A stretch of DNA of 64,000 nt, taken from assembly GCF_015223105.1 (NCBI RefSeq), contig NZ_JADFTZ010000003.1:124001-188000 (forward strand), written 5' to 3'. The notes under the pieces are model-generated. The model was not told the DNA's origin. It made no database searches and worked only from the letters and a program-made list of their open reading frames with translations. Below are positions 33,688-43,854 of this stretch, one piece after another. The stretch comes from Flavobacterium proteolyticum (lineage in GTDB: Bacteria; Bacteroidota; Bacteroidia; Flavobacteriales; Flavobacteriaceae). Made by a program: the position numbers and the translations under genes. Position 1 is the first letter of the stretch. Every line of letters starts with the position of its first letter.

Positions 33688-36600
33688 ATGAAAACAAAAA
33701 TTACCATTTCGATATTATTTATCTGTCTTGGGTTTAATTTTGTTTATTCACAATTTACAACAACAAAACCCGATTTAAGATTATGTGGTACTGCTCCTAA
33801 TTATTATCAGGATTACTATAATTGTACATCTAATAATTATACTTTAGACGATGTATTTTTAAGTTTAACCGATGTTAATGGCGTTCCACTAAATAATACT
33901 ACATGTACACCAGGTGTATCTCAAACCATGTATGTAATGTTAAATTACACATCAAATTCAAACAGTAATATATATCATGTAAGAATGTTTGCTGATTTAG
34001 AAATTGATGGTGTTATTACACAATTAAATGTTAACTTAGGAACAGTTGCCCCTGGTTCAGGACAACGTCTGCTTTATGGCCCATTTACATGGGTTTGTGG
34101 ACAAGAAATGATCCTGAATAGAATTTTAATTGTTTGGAAAACCTCAGGAAATGGAACCGAATTAGTTCCTTATTCTTGTAGCACCTATAACAAATCACAA
34201 TGCGAATTCCCTGCAAGCGTTGTTATTACTGCTCCACTAGCTGTTCAATTTGATTATTCTGGTTGTACAAATGGAAGTATTTCTACAATCAATTTCGATT
34301 CAACAACAAATGGAGGAACACCTCCTTATAGTTATGCTTGGGATTTTGATTCTAATGGAACAGTTGATTCTACACAAGAAAATCCTACTTTCAATTACAA
34401 TAATTCTTTATCCAACACAGCTACTTTAACAGTAACTGACGCGATGGGATTGACAAATACATATTCTGTTCCTATTGTTTATCCAAGCCAAGTTAATGTA
34501 AATGCAAATGTTCAAGGTTTAACTTGTGTACCTGGTTCAACTGCTTCAATTGATTTGACAATTTCTGGTGGAACGGCTCCTTATACCGTTTTATGGAATA
34601 CTGGTGCAACTTCTCAAGATTTATCAAACTTAGGAATAGGAACTTATTCAGCAACTATAACAGATGCTTTGGGATGTATTAAAAATTACACAACTACAAT
34701 TTCTGCTGTTGTTTGTTGTGAATTTTTAGTAACCTGTCCAACATTTTCACCTGTAAGTTTACAATGTTATGATTTATTACCTCAAGCAACTTCTTTAACT
34801 GAATTAGAATTTGAAGCTTTAGGAAATGGTAATGGTATAATTGGTAACAATCCTTGTGGTGTAATCCAAATAACTGCTTCTAACAGCGCTTATTTAGGTT
34901 GTAATACACAAGTAACCCGAACTTATACAATTACCGAATACTTAGACGCAAATGATAACGGAATAAGAGATGCTGGAGAAAATACAATTCTAAACGTTGT
35001 AACATGCAACCAGATATTTACTATCAATGATACAACGAATCCAACAATCACAACGCAAGCTTCTAACTTAGAAGTACAATGTGATGGTGCTGGAAATACT
35101 GCTGCATTAAACGCTTGGTTAGCTTCAAACGGTGGTGCTTCGGCTAGCGATGTTTGTTCTTCGGTAACTTGGACTAACAACTTTACTTCGGTTTCTGATA
35201 CTTGTGGAGCTACTGGTTCTGCAACAGTGACTTTTACAGCTACTGATAATTGCGGAAATAGTTCTTCTACAACTGCAACGTTTACAATCATTGATACAAC
35301 CAATCCATCAATTACAACACAAGCTTCGAACTTACAAGTACAATGTGATGGTGCTGGAAATACTGCTGCTTTAAATGCTTGGTTAGCTTCTAACGGTGGT
35401 GCTTCAGCTAGCGATGTTTGTTCGAATATAACTTGGACTAACAACTTTACATCAGTTTCTGATACTTGTGGTGCAACTGGTTCGGCAACAGTGACTTTTA
35501 CAGCTACTGATAATTGCGGAAATAGTTCTTCTACAACTGCAACGTTTACAATAATTGATAACACAAATCCAACAATCACAACGCAAGCTTCAAATTTAGA
35601 AGTACAATGTGATGGTGCTGGAAATACTGCTGCATTAAACGCTTGGTTAGCTTCAAACGGTGGTGCTTCGGCTAGCGATGTTTGTTCTTCGGTAACTTGG
35701 AGTAACAACTTTACTTCGGTTTCTGACACTTGTGGAGCTACTGGTTCTGCAACAGTGACTTTTACTGCTACTGATAATTGCGGAAATAGTTCTTCTACAA
35801 CTGCAACGTTTACAATCATTGATAACACGAATCCTGTGATTTCTGTTCAAGCTTCCAATTTAGAAGTACAATGTGATGGAAATGGAAATACTGCTGCTTT
35901 AAACGCTTGGTTAGCTTCAAACGGTGGTGCTTCGGCTAGCGATGTTTGTTCTTCGGTAACTTGGAGTAACAACTTTACTTCGGTTTCTGATACTTGTGGA
36001 GCGACTGGTTCTGCAACAGTGACTTTTACAGCTACTGATAATTGCGGAAATAGTTCTTCTACAACTGCAACGTTTACAATCATTGATAACACAAATCCAA
36101 CAATCACAACGCAAGCTTCAAATTTAGAAGTGCAATGTGATGGAAACGGAAACACTGCTGCATTAAATGCTTGGTTAGCTTCTAACGGTGGTGCTTCAGC
36201 TAGCGATGTTTGTTCGAATATAACTTGGACTAACAACTTTACATCAGTTTCTGATACTTGTGGAGCGACTGGTTCTGCTTCGGTAACTTTTACTGCTACT
36301 GATAATTGCGGAAATAGTTCTTCAACTACTGCAACGTTTACAATAATCGATAACACGAATCCAACAATCACAACGCAAGCTTCTAACTTAGAAGTACAAT
36401 GTGATGGTGCTGGAAATACTGCTGCATTAAACGCTTGGTTGGCTTCTAACGGTGGTGCTTCAGCTAGCGATGTTTGTTCTTCGGTAACTTGGACTAACAA
36501 CTTTACTTCGGTTTCTGATACTTGTGGAGCAACTGGTTCTGCAACAGTGACTTTTACAGCTACTGATAATTGCGGAAATAGTTCTTCTACAACTGCAACG

Positions 36601-39600
36601 TTTACAATCATTGATAACACGAATCCTGTGATTTCTGTTCAAGCTTCCAATTTAGAAGTACAATGTGATGGAAATGGAAATACTGCTGCTTTAAACGCTT
36701 GGTTAGCTTCAAACGGTGGTGCTTCGGCTAGCGATGTTTGTTCTTCGGTAACTTGGAGTAACAACTTTACATCAGTTTCTGACACTTGTGGAGCGACTGG
36801 TTCTGCAACAGTGACTTTTACTGCTACTGATAACTGTGGAAATAGTTCTTCAACAACTGCTACGTTTACAATAATTGATAACACAAATCCAACAATCACA
36901 ACGCAAGCTTCAAATTTAGAAGTGCAATGTGATGGAAACGGAAACACTGCTGCATTAAACGCTTGGTTAGCTTCTAATGGTGGTGCTGTAGCTTCTGATG
37001 TTTGTTCGAATGTAACTTGGAGTAACAACTTCACATCGATTTCTGATACTTGTGGTGCAACTGGTTCTGCAACAGTGACTTTTACTGCTACTGATAACTG
37101 TGGAAATAGTTCTTCAACAACTGCAACGTTTACAATAATCGATAACACGAATCCAACAATCACAACGCAAGCTTCTAACTTAGAAGTACAATGTGATGGT
37201 GCTGGAAATACTGCTGCATTAAACGCTTGGTTAGCTTCTAACGGTGGTGCTTCAGCTAGCGATGTTTGTTCGAATGTAACTTGGAGTAATAACTTCACAT
37301 CAGTTTCTGATACTTGTGGAGCAACTGGTTCGGCAATAGTGACTTTTACTGCTACTGATAATTGCGGAAATAGTTCTTCAACAACTGCAACGTTTACAAT
37401 AATCGATAACACGAATCCAACAATCACAACGCAAGCTTCGAATTTAGAAGTACAATGTGATGGTGCTGGAAATACTGCTGCATTAAACGCTTGGTTGGCT
37501 TCAAATGGTGGTGCTTCAGCTAGCGATGTTTGTTCTTCGGTAACTTGGACTAACAACTTTACTTCGGTTTCTGATACTTGTGGAGCGACTGGTTCTGCTT
37601 CGGTAACTTTTACTGCTACTGATAATTGCGGAAATAGTTCTTCAACTACTGCAACGTTTACAATAATCGATAACACGAATCCAACAATCACAACGCAAGC
37701 TTCTAACTTAGAAGTACAATGTGATGGTGCTGGAAATACTGCTGCATTAAACGCTTGGTTGGCTTCTAACGGTGGTGCTTCAGCTAGCGATGTTTGTTCT
37801 TCGGTAACTTGGACTAACAACTTTACTTCGGTTTCTGATACTTGTGGAGCAACTGGTTCGGCAATAGTGACTTTTACTGCTACTGATAATTGCGGAAATA
37901 GTTCTTCTACAACTGCAACGTTTACAATCATTGATAACACGAATCCTGTGATTTCTGTTCAAGCTTCCAATTTAGAAGTACAATGTGATGGAAATGGAAA
38001 TACTGCTGCTTTAAACGCTTGGTTAGCTTCAAACGGTGGTGCTTCTGCTAGCGATGTTTGTTCTTCGGTAACTTGGAGTAACAACTTTACTTCGGTTTCT
38101 GATACTTGTGGAGCAACTGGTTCGGCAATAGTGACTTTTACTGCTACTGATAATTGCGGAAATAGTTCTTCAACAACTGCAACGTTTACAATAATCGATA
38201 ACACGAATCCAACAATCACAACGCAAGCTTCTAACTTAGAAGTACAATGTGATGGTGCTGGAAATATTGCTACATTAAACGCTTGGTTAGCTTCTAACGG
38301 TGGTGCTGTAGCTAGCGATGTTTGTTCTTCGGTAACTTGGACTAACAACTTTACTTCGGTTTCTGACACTTGTGGAGCAACTGGTTCTGCTTCGGTAACT
38401 TTTACTGCTACTGATAATTGCGGAAATAGTTCTTCTACAACTGCAACGTTTACAATCATTGATAACACGAATCCTGTGATTTCTGTTCAAGCTTCCAATT
38501 TAGAAGTACAATGTGATGGAAATGGAAATACTGCTGCTTTAAACGCTTGGTTAGCTTCAAACGGTGGTGCTTCGGCTAGCGATGTTTGCTCTTCGGTAAC
38601 TTGGAGTAACAACTTTACTTCGGTTTCTGATACTTGTGGAGCGACTGGTTCTGCAACAGTGACTTTTACAGCTACTGATAATTGCGGAAATAGTTCTTCT
38701 ACAACTGCAACGTTTACAATCATTGATACAACCAATCCAACAATCACAACTCAAGCTTCTAACTTAGAAGTACAATGTGATGGTACTGGAAATACTGCTG
38801 CATTAAACGCTTGGTTAGCTTCTAACGGAGGTGCTTCAGCTAGCGATGTTTGTTCGAATGTGACTTGGAGTAACAACTTTACTTCGGTTTCTGACACTTG
38901 TGGAGCTACTGGTTCGGCAACAGTTACTTTTACAGCTACTGATAATTGCGGAAATAGTTCTTCAACTACTGCAACGTTTACAATAATCGATAACACGAAT
39001 CCAACAATCACAACGCAAGCTTCTAACTTAGAAGTACAATGTGATGGTGCTGGAAATACTGCTGCATTAAACGCTTGGTTGGCTTCTAACGGTGGTGCTG
39101 TAGCTTCTGATGTTTGTTCGAATGTAACTTGGAGTAACAACTTCACATCGATTTATGATACTTGTGGTGCAACTGGTTCTGCAACAGTGACTTTTACTGC
39201 TACTGATAACTGTGGAAATAGTTCTTCAACAACTGCAACGTTTACAATAATCGATAACACGAATCCAACAATCACAACGCAAGCTTCGAATTTAGAAGTA
39301 CAATGTGATGGTGCTGGAAATACTGCTGCATTAAACGCTTGGTTGGCTTCAAATGGTGGTGCTTCAGCTAGCGATGTTTGTTCTTCGGTAACTTGGACTA
39401 ACAACTTTACTTCGGTTTCTGACACTTGTGGAGCTACTGGTTCGGCAACAGTGACTTTTACAGCTACTGATAATTGCGGAAATAGTTCTTCAACTACTGC
39501 TACGTTTACAATAATTGATAACACAAATCCAACAATCACAACGCAAGCTTCAAATTTAGAAGTACAATGTGATGGTGCTGGAAATACGGCTGCTTTAAAC

Positions 39601-40839
39601 GCTTGGTTAGCTTCTAACGGTGGTGCTTCAGCTAGCGATGTTTGTTCTTCGGTAACTTGGACTAACAACTTTACTTCGGTTTCTGATACTTGTGGAGCAA
39701 CTGGTTCTGCTTCGGTAACTTTTACTGCTACTGATAATTGCGGAAATAGTTCTTCAACAACAGCTACATTTACAATCATTGATACAACCAATCCAATTTT
39801 CACAAGTGAACTTCCTCAAAATATTTCTGTTTCTTGTGATGCTGTTCCAACCCCTGCAATTATGACTGGAACTGATAACTGTAGTGATGTAATTGTTAAT
39901 GTTTTAGATACAATTGACAGAGAAGAATCACAATGTGCTGGAGAATATATCATTAACAGAACTTGGACCATAACTGATAGTTGTAATAATAGCTCAAGTT
40001 ATACTCAAATTATAACTGTTTTCGACAACACTCCCCCTACTTTAACAACCCCGTTAAGCACACAAATTAGTGTTTTATGTTCTGAGATTCCAACGGTTCC
40101 TCAATTAGTTTTCTCAGATAATTGTTCTGGCATCCAAAATGTAATTTACAATGAAACTTCAACAATTATTTCAATTTATGAATATGTTATTGTACGAGAA
40201 TGGGTTGTTTCTGACAATTGTGGAAACGAGGCTAATTTTACACAAACTATTAATGTTAGTGTTGAAGAACCATTCGATGCAATTCCTTTTTCAATATGTA
40301 TAGAAGAAAATCCAATAGATTTATTTACTATATTAGACGATTCAATTCCTACAAGTGGAACATGGCAGGAAGTTACTAATTCTGGTGGATTAACTGGAAA
40401 TATTTTCGACCCAACAAATGTAACTTTAGGATACTATACTTTACAGTATATTGTTGAATTAGAAGATAATACTTGTCCGATGATTTATGAAGTGTATTTA
40501 AATGTAAATGATGATTGTGTGGTATTAGCTGCTTGTGACATTACGGTTTACAATGCGGTTTCACCAAATGACGATAGCTCCAATGATTTCTTTTTCATCG
40601 ACGGACTTGAATGTTATCCAGATAATACAGTAGAAATTTATAACAGATGGGGAATTTTAGTTTATAGCGAAACAGGTTATGATAATAATCTTAAATCGTT
40701 CAAAGGAATATCTGAAGGTAGAAACACCATTAATAAAAATGAGCTTCTTCCAGACGGCACTTACTTCTACATTCTGAAATATACAGATGAAGAAAATAAG
40801 AAACATGATCGATCAGGATATTTATACCTAAACCGTTAA
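33688..40839 (+). CDS. Giant repeat adhesin with type B T9SS sorting domain (cassette 1)
   Basis: 2383 residues: signal peptide (~1-21), Cys-containing N-terminal domain, PKD-like domain (~185-268, YSYAWDFDSNGTVDS), a SprB-type repeat (~270-340), then 18 tandem 88-residue repeats (451-2034), degenerate HYR-like units and a type B gliding-associated CTD (~2288-2383, YNAVSPNDDSSNDFF to SGYLYLNR). Each 88-residue unit has four Cys (VQCDG, DVCS, DTCGA, DNCGN), so two disulfides per unit are likely. It would be exported by T9SS and displayed on the cell surface as a long stalk. The next two genes are its probable anchor. Similar architecture occurs in SprB-type motility adhesins, but a role in gliding is not proven. 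Confidence 0.93.
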   Translation: MKTKITISILFICLGFNFVYSQFTTTKPDLRLCGTAPNYYQDYYNCTSNNYTLDDVFLSLTDVNGVPLNNTTCTPGVSQTMYVMLNYTSNSNSNIYHVRMFADLEIDGVITQLNVNLGTVAPGSGQRLLYGPFTWVCGQEMILNRILIVWKTSGNGTELVPYSCSTYNKSQCEFPASVVITAPLAVQFDYSGCTNGSISTINFDSTTNGGTPPYSYAWDFDSNGTVDSTQENPTFNYNNSLSNTATLTVTDAMGLTNTYSVPIVYPSQVNVNANVQGLTCVPGSTASIDLTISGGTAPYTVLWNTGATSQDLSNLGIGTYSATITDALGCIKNYTTTISAVVCCEFLVTCPTFSPVSLQCYDLLPQATSLTELEFEALGNGNGIIGNNPCGVIQITASNSAYLGCNTQVTRTYTITEYLDANDNGIRDAGENTILNVVTCNQIFTINDTTNPTITTQASNLEVQCDGAGNTAALNAWLASNGGASASDVCSSVTWTNNFTSVSDTCGATGSATVTFTATDNCGNSSSTTATFTIIDTTNPSITTQASNLQVQCDGAGNTAALNAWLASNGGASASDVCSNITWTNNFTSVSDTCGATGSATVTFTATDNCGNSSSTTATFTIIDNTNPTITTQASNLEVQCDGAGNTAALNAWLASNGGASASDVCSSVTWSNNFTSVSDTCGATGSATVTFTATDNCGNSSSTTATFTIIDNTNPVISVQASNLEVQCDGNGNTAALNAWLASNGGASASDVCSSVTWSNNFTSVSDTCGATGSATVTFTATDNCGNSSSTTATFTIIDNTNPTITTQASNLEVQCDGNGNTAALNAWLASNGGASASDVCSNITWTNNFTSVSDTCGATGSASVTFTATDNCGNSSSTTATFTIIDNTNPTITTQASNLEVQCDGAGNTAALNAWLASNGGASASDVCSSVTWTNNFTSVSDTCGATGSATVTFTATDNCGNSSSTTATFTIIDNTNPVISVQASNLEVQCDGNGNTAALNAWLASNGGASASDVCSSVTWSNNFTSVSDTCGATGSATVTFTATDNCGNSSSTTATFTIIDNTNPTITTQASNLEVQCDGNGNTAALNAWLASNGGAVASDVCSNVTWSNNFTSISDTCGATGSATVTFTATDNCGNSSSTTATFTIIDNTNPTITTQASNLEVQCDGAGNTAALNAWLASNGGASASDVCSNVTWSNNFTSVSDTCGATGSAIVTFTATDNCGNSSSTTATFTIIDNTNPTITTQASNLEVQCDGAGNTAALNAWLASNGGASASDVCSSVTWTNNFTSVSDTCGATGSASVTFTATDNCGNSSSTTATFTIIDNTNPTITTQASNLEVQCDGAGNTAALNAWLASNGGASASDVCSSVTWTNNFTSVSDTCGATGSAIVTFTATDNCGNSSSTTATFTIIDNTNPVISVQASNLEVQCDGNGNTAALNAWLASNGGASASDVCSSVTWSNNFTSVSDTCGATGSAIVTFTATDNCGNSSSTTATFTIIDNTNPTITTQASNLEVQCDGAGNIATLNAWLASNGGAVASDVCSSVTWTNNFTSVSDTCGATGSASVTFTATDNCGNSSSTTATFTIIDNTNPVISVQASNLEVQCDGNGNTAALNAWLASNGGASASDVCSSVTWSNNFTSVSDTCGATGSATVTFTATDNCGNSSSTTATFTIIDTTNPTITTQASNLEVQCDGTGNTAALNAWLASNGGASASDVCSNVTWSNNFTSVSDTCGATGSATVTFTATDNCGNSSSTTATFTIIDNTNPTITTQASNLEVQCDGAGNTAALNAWLASNGGAVASDVCSNVTWSNNFTSIYDTCGATGSATVTFTATDNCGNSSSTTATFTIIDNTNPTITTQASNLEVQCDGAGNTAALNAWLASNGGASASDVCSSVTWTNNFTSVSDTCGATGSATVTFTATDNCGNSSSTTATFTIIDNTNPTITTQASNLEVQCDGAGNTAALNAWLASNGGASASDVCSSVTWTNNFTSVSDTCGATGSASVTFTATDNCGNSSSTTATFTIIDTTNPIFTSELPQNISVSCDAVPTPAIMTGTDNCSDVIVNVLDTIDREESQCAGEYIINRTWTITDSCNNSSSYTQIITVFDNTPPTLTTPLSTQISVLCSEIPTVPQLVFSDNCSGIQNVIYNETSTIISIYEYVIVREWVVSDNCGNEANFTQTINVSVEEPFDAIPFSICIEENPIDLFTILDDSIPTSGTWQEVTNSGGLTGNIFDPTNVTLGYYTLQYIVELEDNTCPMIYEVYLNVNDDCVVLAACDITVYNAVSPNDDSSNDFFFIDGLECYPDNTVEIYNRWGILVYSETGYDNNLKSFKGISEGRNTINKNELLPDGTYFYILKYTDEENKKHDRSGYLYLNR
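35038..39789 (+). repeat. 18 tandem 264-bp repeats
   Basis: Eighteen exact-length 264-bp units, each encoding 88 residues from NP to the Thr before the next NP. Variation is confined to a few positions: NPTITTQ or NPVISVQ, GAG or GNG, CSSV/CSNI/CSNV, TWTNN/TWSNN, ATV/ASV/AIV. The NPVISVQ form occurs in units 4, 7, 12 and 14, always linked to GNG, CSSV and TWSNN. Confidence 0.97.
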
Positions 40840-40868
40840 TAGATTAAAGCAACTTAAATACAAACAAG

Positions 40869-41774
40869 ATGAAAACGATTTTAACTATAATTTGTGCATT
40901 CATTTTACAAAGTATGTATTCTCAACAGGATTCTCAATATACTCAATATATGTACAATACGCCCCTTGTAAATCCAGCCTATGCTGGTTCTAGGGAAACA
41001 ATAACGGCATTTTTACTCCACAGAAATCAGTGGGTAGGTTTAGACGGAGCACCAGTAACTAATAATTTTTCTGTAAATATGCCGGTTGGAGATTCTAACT
41101 TTGGTATAGGATTAAACTTTGTTAATGATAAAATTGGTCCAGTTAATGAAAATGAAATTTCAGCTGACTTAGCTTATTTTATTCAAATATCAGAAAATTA
41201 TAAATTATCATTAGGCTTAAAAGGAACGGCTAATTTATTTCAATTAGACGTTAATAAGTTAAGAATTTACGATCCAGCCGACCCACAATTTCAAAACATG
41301 GATACCGAATTTTCTCCAAATGTAGGAGCTGGATTATATCTATTTTCAGATAAAACTTACTTTGGATTATCGGTACCAAGCTTTTTCGAATCTTATCGAT
41401 ATAATGATAACAATATTGAAATTACTAAAGAAAAAATGCACTTCTATTTTATTGCAGGACATGTATTTACACTAAGTGATAACATCGATTTCAAACCCGC
41501 TGTTTTAAGTAAAATTGTAGAAGGAGCTCCATTGCAAGCTGATATAACAGCTAACTTTTTATTCTTTGATAAACTAACATTAGGAGCCGCATACAGATGG
41601 GATGCTTCTGTGAGTGCTTTGGCTGGATTTCAGATTTCAGATTCTTGGTTCATTGGATATGGTTATGATTTAGAAACCACTAAACTTGCTAATTACAATT
41701 CAGGTTCTCACGAGATATTTCTACGCTATGAGTTTTTCAACAGAAGTAGAGTTTCAGCACCTAGATTCTTTTAA
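40869..41774 (+). CDS. PorP/SprF-family outer-membrane protein (cassette 1)
   Basis: 301 residues with a signal peptide (~1-18) and the PorP/SprF signature QDSQYTQYMYNTPLVNPAYAGSR (split here as QYTQYMYN and NPAYAGS), then alternating beta strands to a C-terminal aromatic residue (APRFF), typical of beta-barrels. In F. johnsoniae SprF is needed to deliver the adhesin SprB, and type B CTD proteins generally require a PorP/SprF partner. It follows the adhesin by 29 bp. Confidence 0.93.
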   Translation: MKTILTIICAFILQSMYSQQDSQYTQYMYNTPLVNPAYAGSRETITAFLLHRNQWVGLDGAPVTNNFSVNMPVGDSNFGIGLNFVNDKIGPVNENEISADLAYFIQISENYKLSLGLKGTANLFQLDVNKLRIYDPADPQFQNMDTEFSPNVGAGLYLFSDKTYFGLSVPSFFESYRYNDNNIEITKEKMHFYFIAGHVFTLSDNIDFKPAVLSKIVEGAPLQADITANFLFFDKLTLGAAYRWDASVSALAGFQISDSWFIGYGYDLETTKLANYNSGSHEIFLRYEFFNRSRVSAPRFF

Positions 41775-41785
41775 ATTTTCCGATT

Positions 41786-43693
41786 ATGAAAACATTATAC
41801 ACACTAGTATTCGTCTTAAGCATCACAATTGGTGCTTTTGCACAAGGGTCTAAGCTAAACAAAGCAGACAAAAAATACGATAAATACTCTTATATAGATG
41901 CAATCGAAATTTATGAGAAAGTGGCCGAAAAAGGATACAAATCTGCTGAATTATTCGAAAAATTGGGGAATGCTTACTATTTCAATGGTGAATTAGATAA
42001 AGCTTCTAAATGGTATGGTGAACTTTTTGCCCTAAATCAAGAAGTAGACTCGGAGTATTATTTTAGATATGCTCAAACTTTAAAAGCGGAAGGTAATTAC
42101 GAAAAATCAAATCAGTACATGGAATTATTTGCTCAAAAAACAAACGATACTAGAGCCAAATTATTTCAAGAGAATAAAGATTATTTAACTGATATTGATG
42201 CCGTTTCTGGAAAATATACCATGGATAAAACCGATGTAAATTCAGAGTTTTATGATTATGGTCCAACATTTTTCGGAAAACAAATTGTATTTACTTCTTC
42301 TCGAAGTGAAGGCAATCAGTACTCCAAAATTCACGATTGGACTAAACAAAATTTCACTGATTTATTTGTTGCTTCAATTGATAATGATGGAAAATTAGGA
42401 AGCGTAGAAAATTTCTCTAAAACTGTAAATACTAAATATAATGAGTCCTCACCTGTCTTCACAAAAGATGGAAAAACTATGTATTTTACCCGAAACAATT
42501 ACAACGACGGTAAAAAACGTAAAAGTGATGACAAAGTTATCATGGAAAAAATTTACAAAGCTGAATTAATCAATGGTGAATGGACGAATGTAAAAGAATT
42601 GCCTTTTTCTAACGATAATTACAAAACAGCACATCCTGCGTTGAGTCCAGATGAGAAAACCATGTATTTTGCTTCAGATATGCCGGGAAGTTTTGGAAAT
42701 TCTGACTTATACAAAGTGTCTATCGATTCTAATGGTAATTTTGGTTCACCAGAAAATTTAGGTCCAACCATTAATACTGAAGGAAGAGAAACCTTCCCTT
42801 TTGTAGATACTGATAATAATTTGTTTTTCGCATCTGATGGACATCCAGGACTTGGTGGATTAGATATTTTTGAAGCTAAAGCAAACAAGAATTCATTTGA
42901 AAAACCTGTCAATGTAGGAAAACCATTAAACAGTCCAATGGACGATTTTGGATACATTACTAACAAAGATGGTTTAGGATTTTTCTCTTCCAACAGAGAT
43001 GGAGGAACTGGATTTGACGACATTTACACTTTTACTCTTTGTACTCATACTTTAACTGGTATAATTTCAGATATTGATACAAAAGCAATATTAACCAATG
43101 CTAAAGTGATTCTTTTTGATGATAAAATGAATAAAATTAGTGAAACTATTTCTTCAGATAAAGGAGCTTATTCATTTAAAATTGAATGTAATAAAAAATA
43201 CTACGTAAGAGCGTCAAAAGAAGAATATGAAACTACTGAAAAATCATTTGGTCCAGTAACCAAAACAGGTGAATCTAAGTTAGATATCGAATTAAAACGA
43301 AATATCTTCCCAGTTGAAGTGGGAACCGATTTAGCAAAAATACTAGATGTTAGTATCATTTATTTCGATTTAGACAAATGGAATATTCGCCCAGACGCTG
43401 CAGAAGATTTAGAGAAAATCATAGCGGTTATGAACCAATATCCAAACATGACCATTGATATCCGTTCGCATACCGATAGTAGACAAACTCACAAATACAA
43501 CGAACTGTTATCAGACAGAAGAGCAAAATCTACTCTAGAATTTATGGTTAAAAACGGTATCAATCGTAATAGATTGACCGCAAAAGGATATGGAGAAACC
43601 CAATTGGTAAACAATTGCTCAGACGACGTTCCGTGTAGCGAAGCTGAACATCAAAAAAATAGACGAAGCGAGTTTATCGTGCTAAAAATGTAA
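41786..43693 (+). CDS. OmpA-family T9SS accessory protein, PorE/SprD-like (cassette 1)
   Basis: 635 residues: signal peptide (~1-19), TPR-like helices (~20-125, IEIYEKVAEKGYKSAELFEKL), PD40 beta-propeller (~150-410, GKTMYFTRNNYND), a carboxypeptidase-regulatory-like Ig domain (~418-510, LTGIISDIDTKAILTNAKV) and a C-terminal OmpA peptidoglycan-binding domain (IRSHTDSRQTHKYNELLSDR, NRRSEF). This is the architecture of PorE. It would tether the outer-membrane complex to the cell wall. Follows PorP/SprF by 11 bp and ends at a strong terminator. Confidence 0.92.
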   Translation: MKTLYTLVFVLSITIGAFAQGSKLNKADKKYDKYSYIDAIEIYEKVAEKGYKSAELFEKLGNAYYFNGELDKASKWYGELFALNQEVDSEYYFRYAQTLKAEGNYEKSNQYMELFAQKTNDTRAKLFQENKDYLTDIDAVSGKYTMDKTDVNSEFYDYGPTFFGKQIVFTSSRSEGNQYSKIHDWTKQNFTDLFVASIDNDGKLGSVENFSKTVNTKYNESSPVFTKDGKTMYFTRNNYNDGKKRKSDDKVIMEKIYKAELINGEWTNVKELPFSNDNYKTAHPALSPDEKTMYFASDMPGSFGNSDLYKVSIDSNGNFGSPENLGPTINTEGRETFPFVDTDNNLFFASDGHPGLGGLDIFEAKANKNSFEKPVNVGKPLNSPMDDFGYITNKDGLGFFSSNRDGGTGFDDIYTFTLCTHTLTGIISDIDTKAILTNAKVILFDDKMNKISETISSDKGAYSFKIECNKKYYVRASKEEYETTEKSFGPVTKTGESKLDIELKRNIFPVEVGTDLAKILDVSIIYFDLDKWNIRPDAAEDLEKIIAVMNQYPNMTIDIRSHTDSRQTHKYNELLSDRRAKSTLEFMVKNGINRNRLTAKGYGETQLVNNCSDDVPCSEAEHQKNRRSEFIVLKM

Positions 43694-43721
43694 CCTACAC
43701 ACATATCTATATCATTTTTGG

Positions 43722-43752
43722 AAAAGCAGTTATTATTGTAATAACTGCTTTT
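43722..43752 (+). terminator. Terminator of cassette 1
   Basis: A perfect 14-bp stem (43722-43735 with 43739-43752), TTG loop, ending in T residues. Confidence 0.88.
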
Positions 43753-43854
43753 TTATGTTTCATATATTATATCCAAAAAAGTATTTTAACTGATATTTAT
43801 CATTTTTAATTGTCTGATAGTGAGGTAACTTTATGTATCCCTAAATATGAAGTT

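Noticed and set aside
35038..39789. Tandem repeats as a CRISPR or VNTR non-coding array
   Set aside because: Units are coding in frame, 264 bp long, without spacers; not a CRISPR array.
34923..39803. Long reverse-strand frames across the 264-bp repeat array (up to 433 codons)
   Set aside because: The repeat length is a multiple of three and the units are near identical, so any frame open in one unit stays open in the rest. The reverse proteins have no start, signal or known domain and follow the adhesin's repeats exactly.
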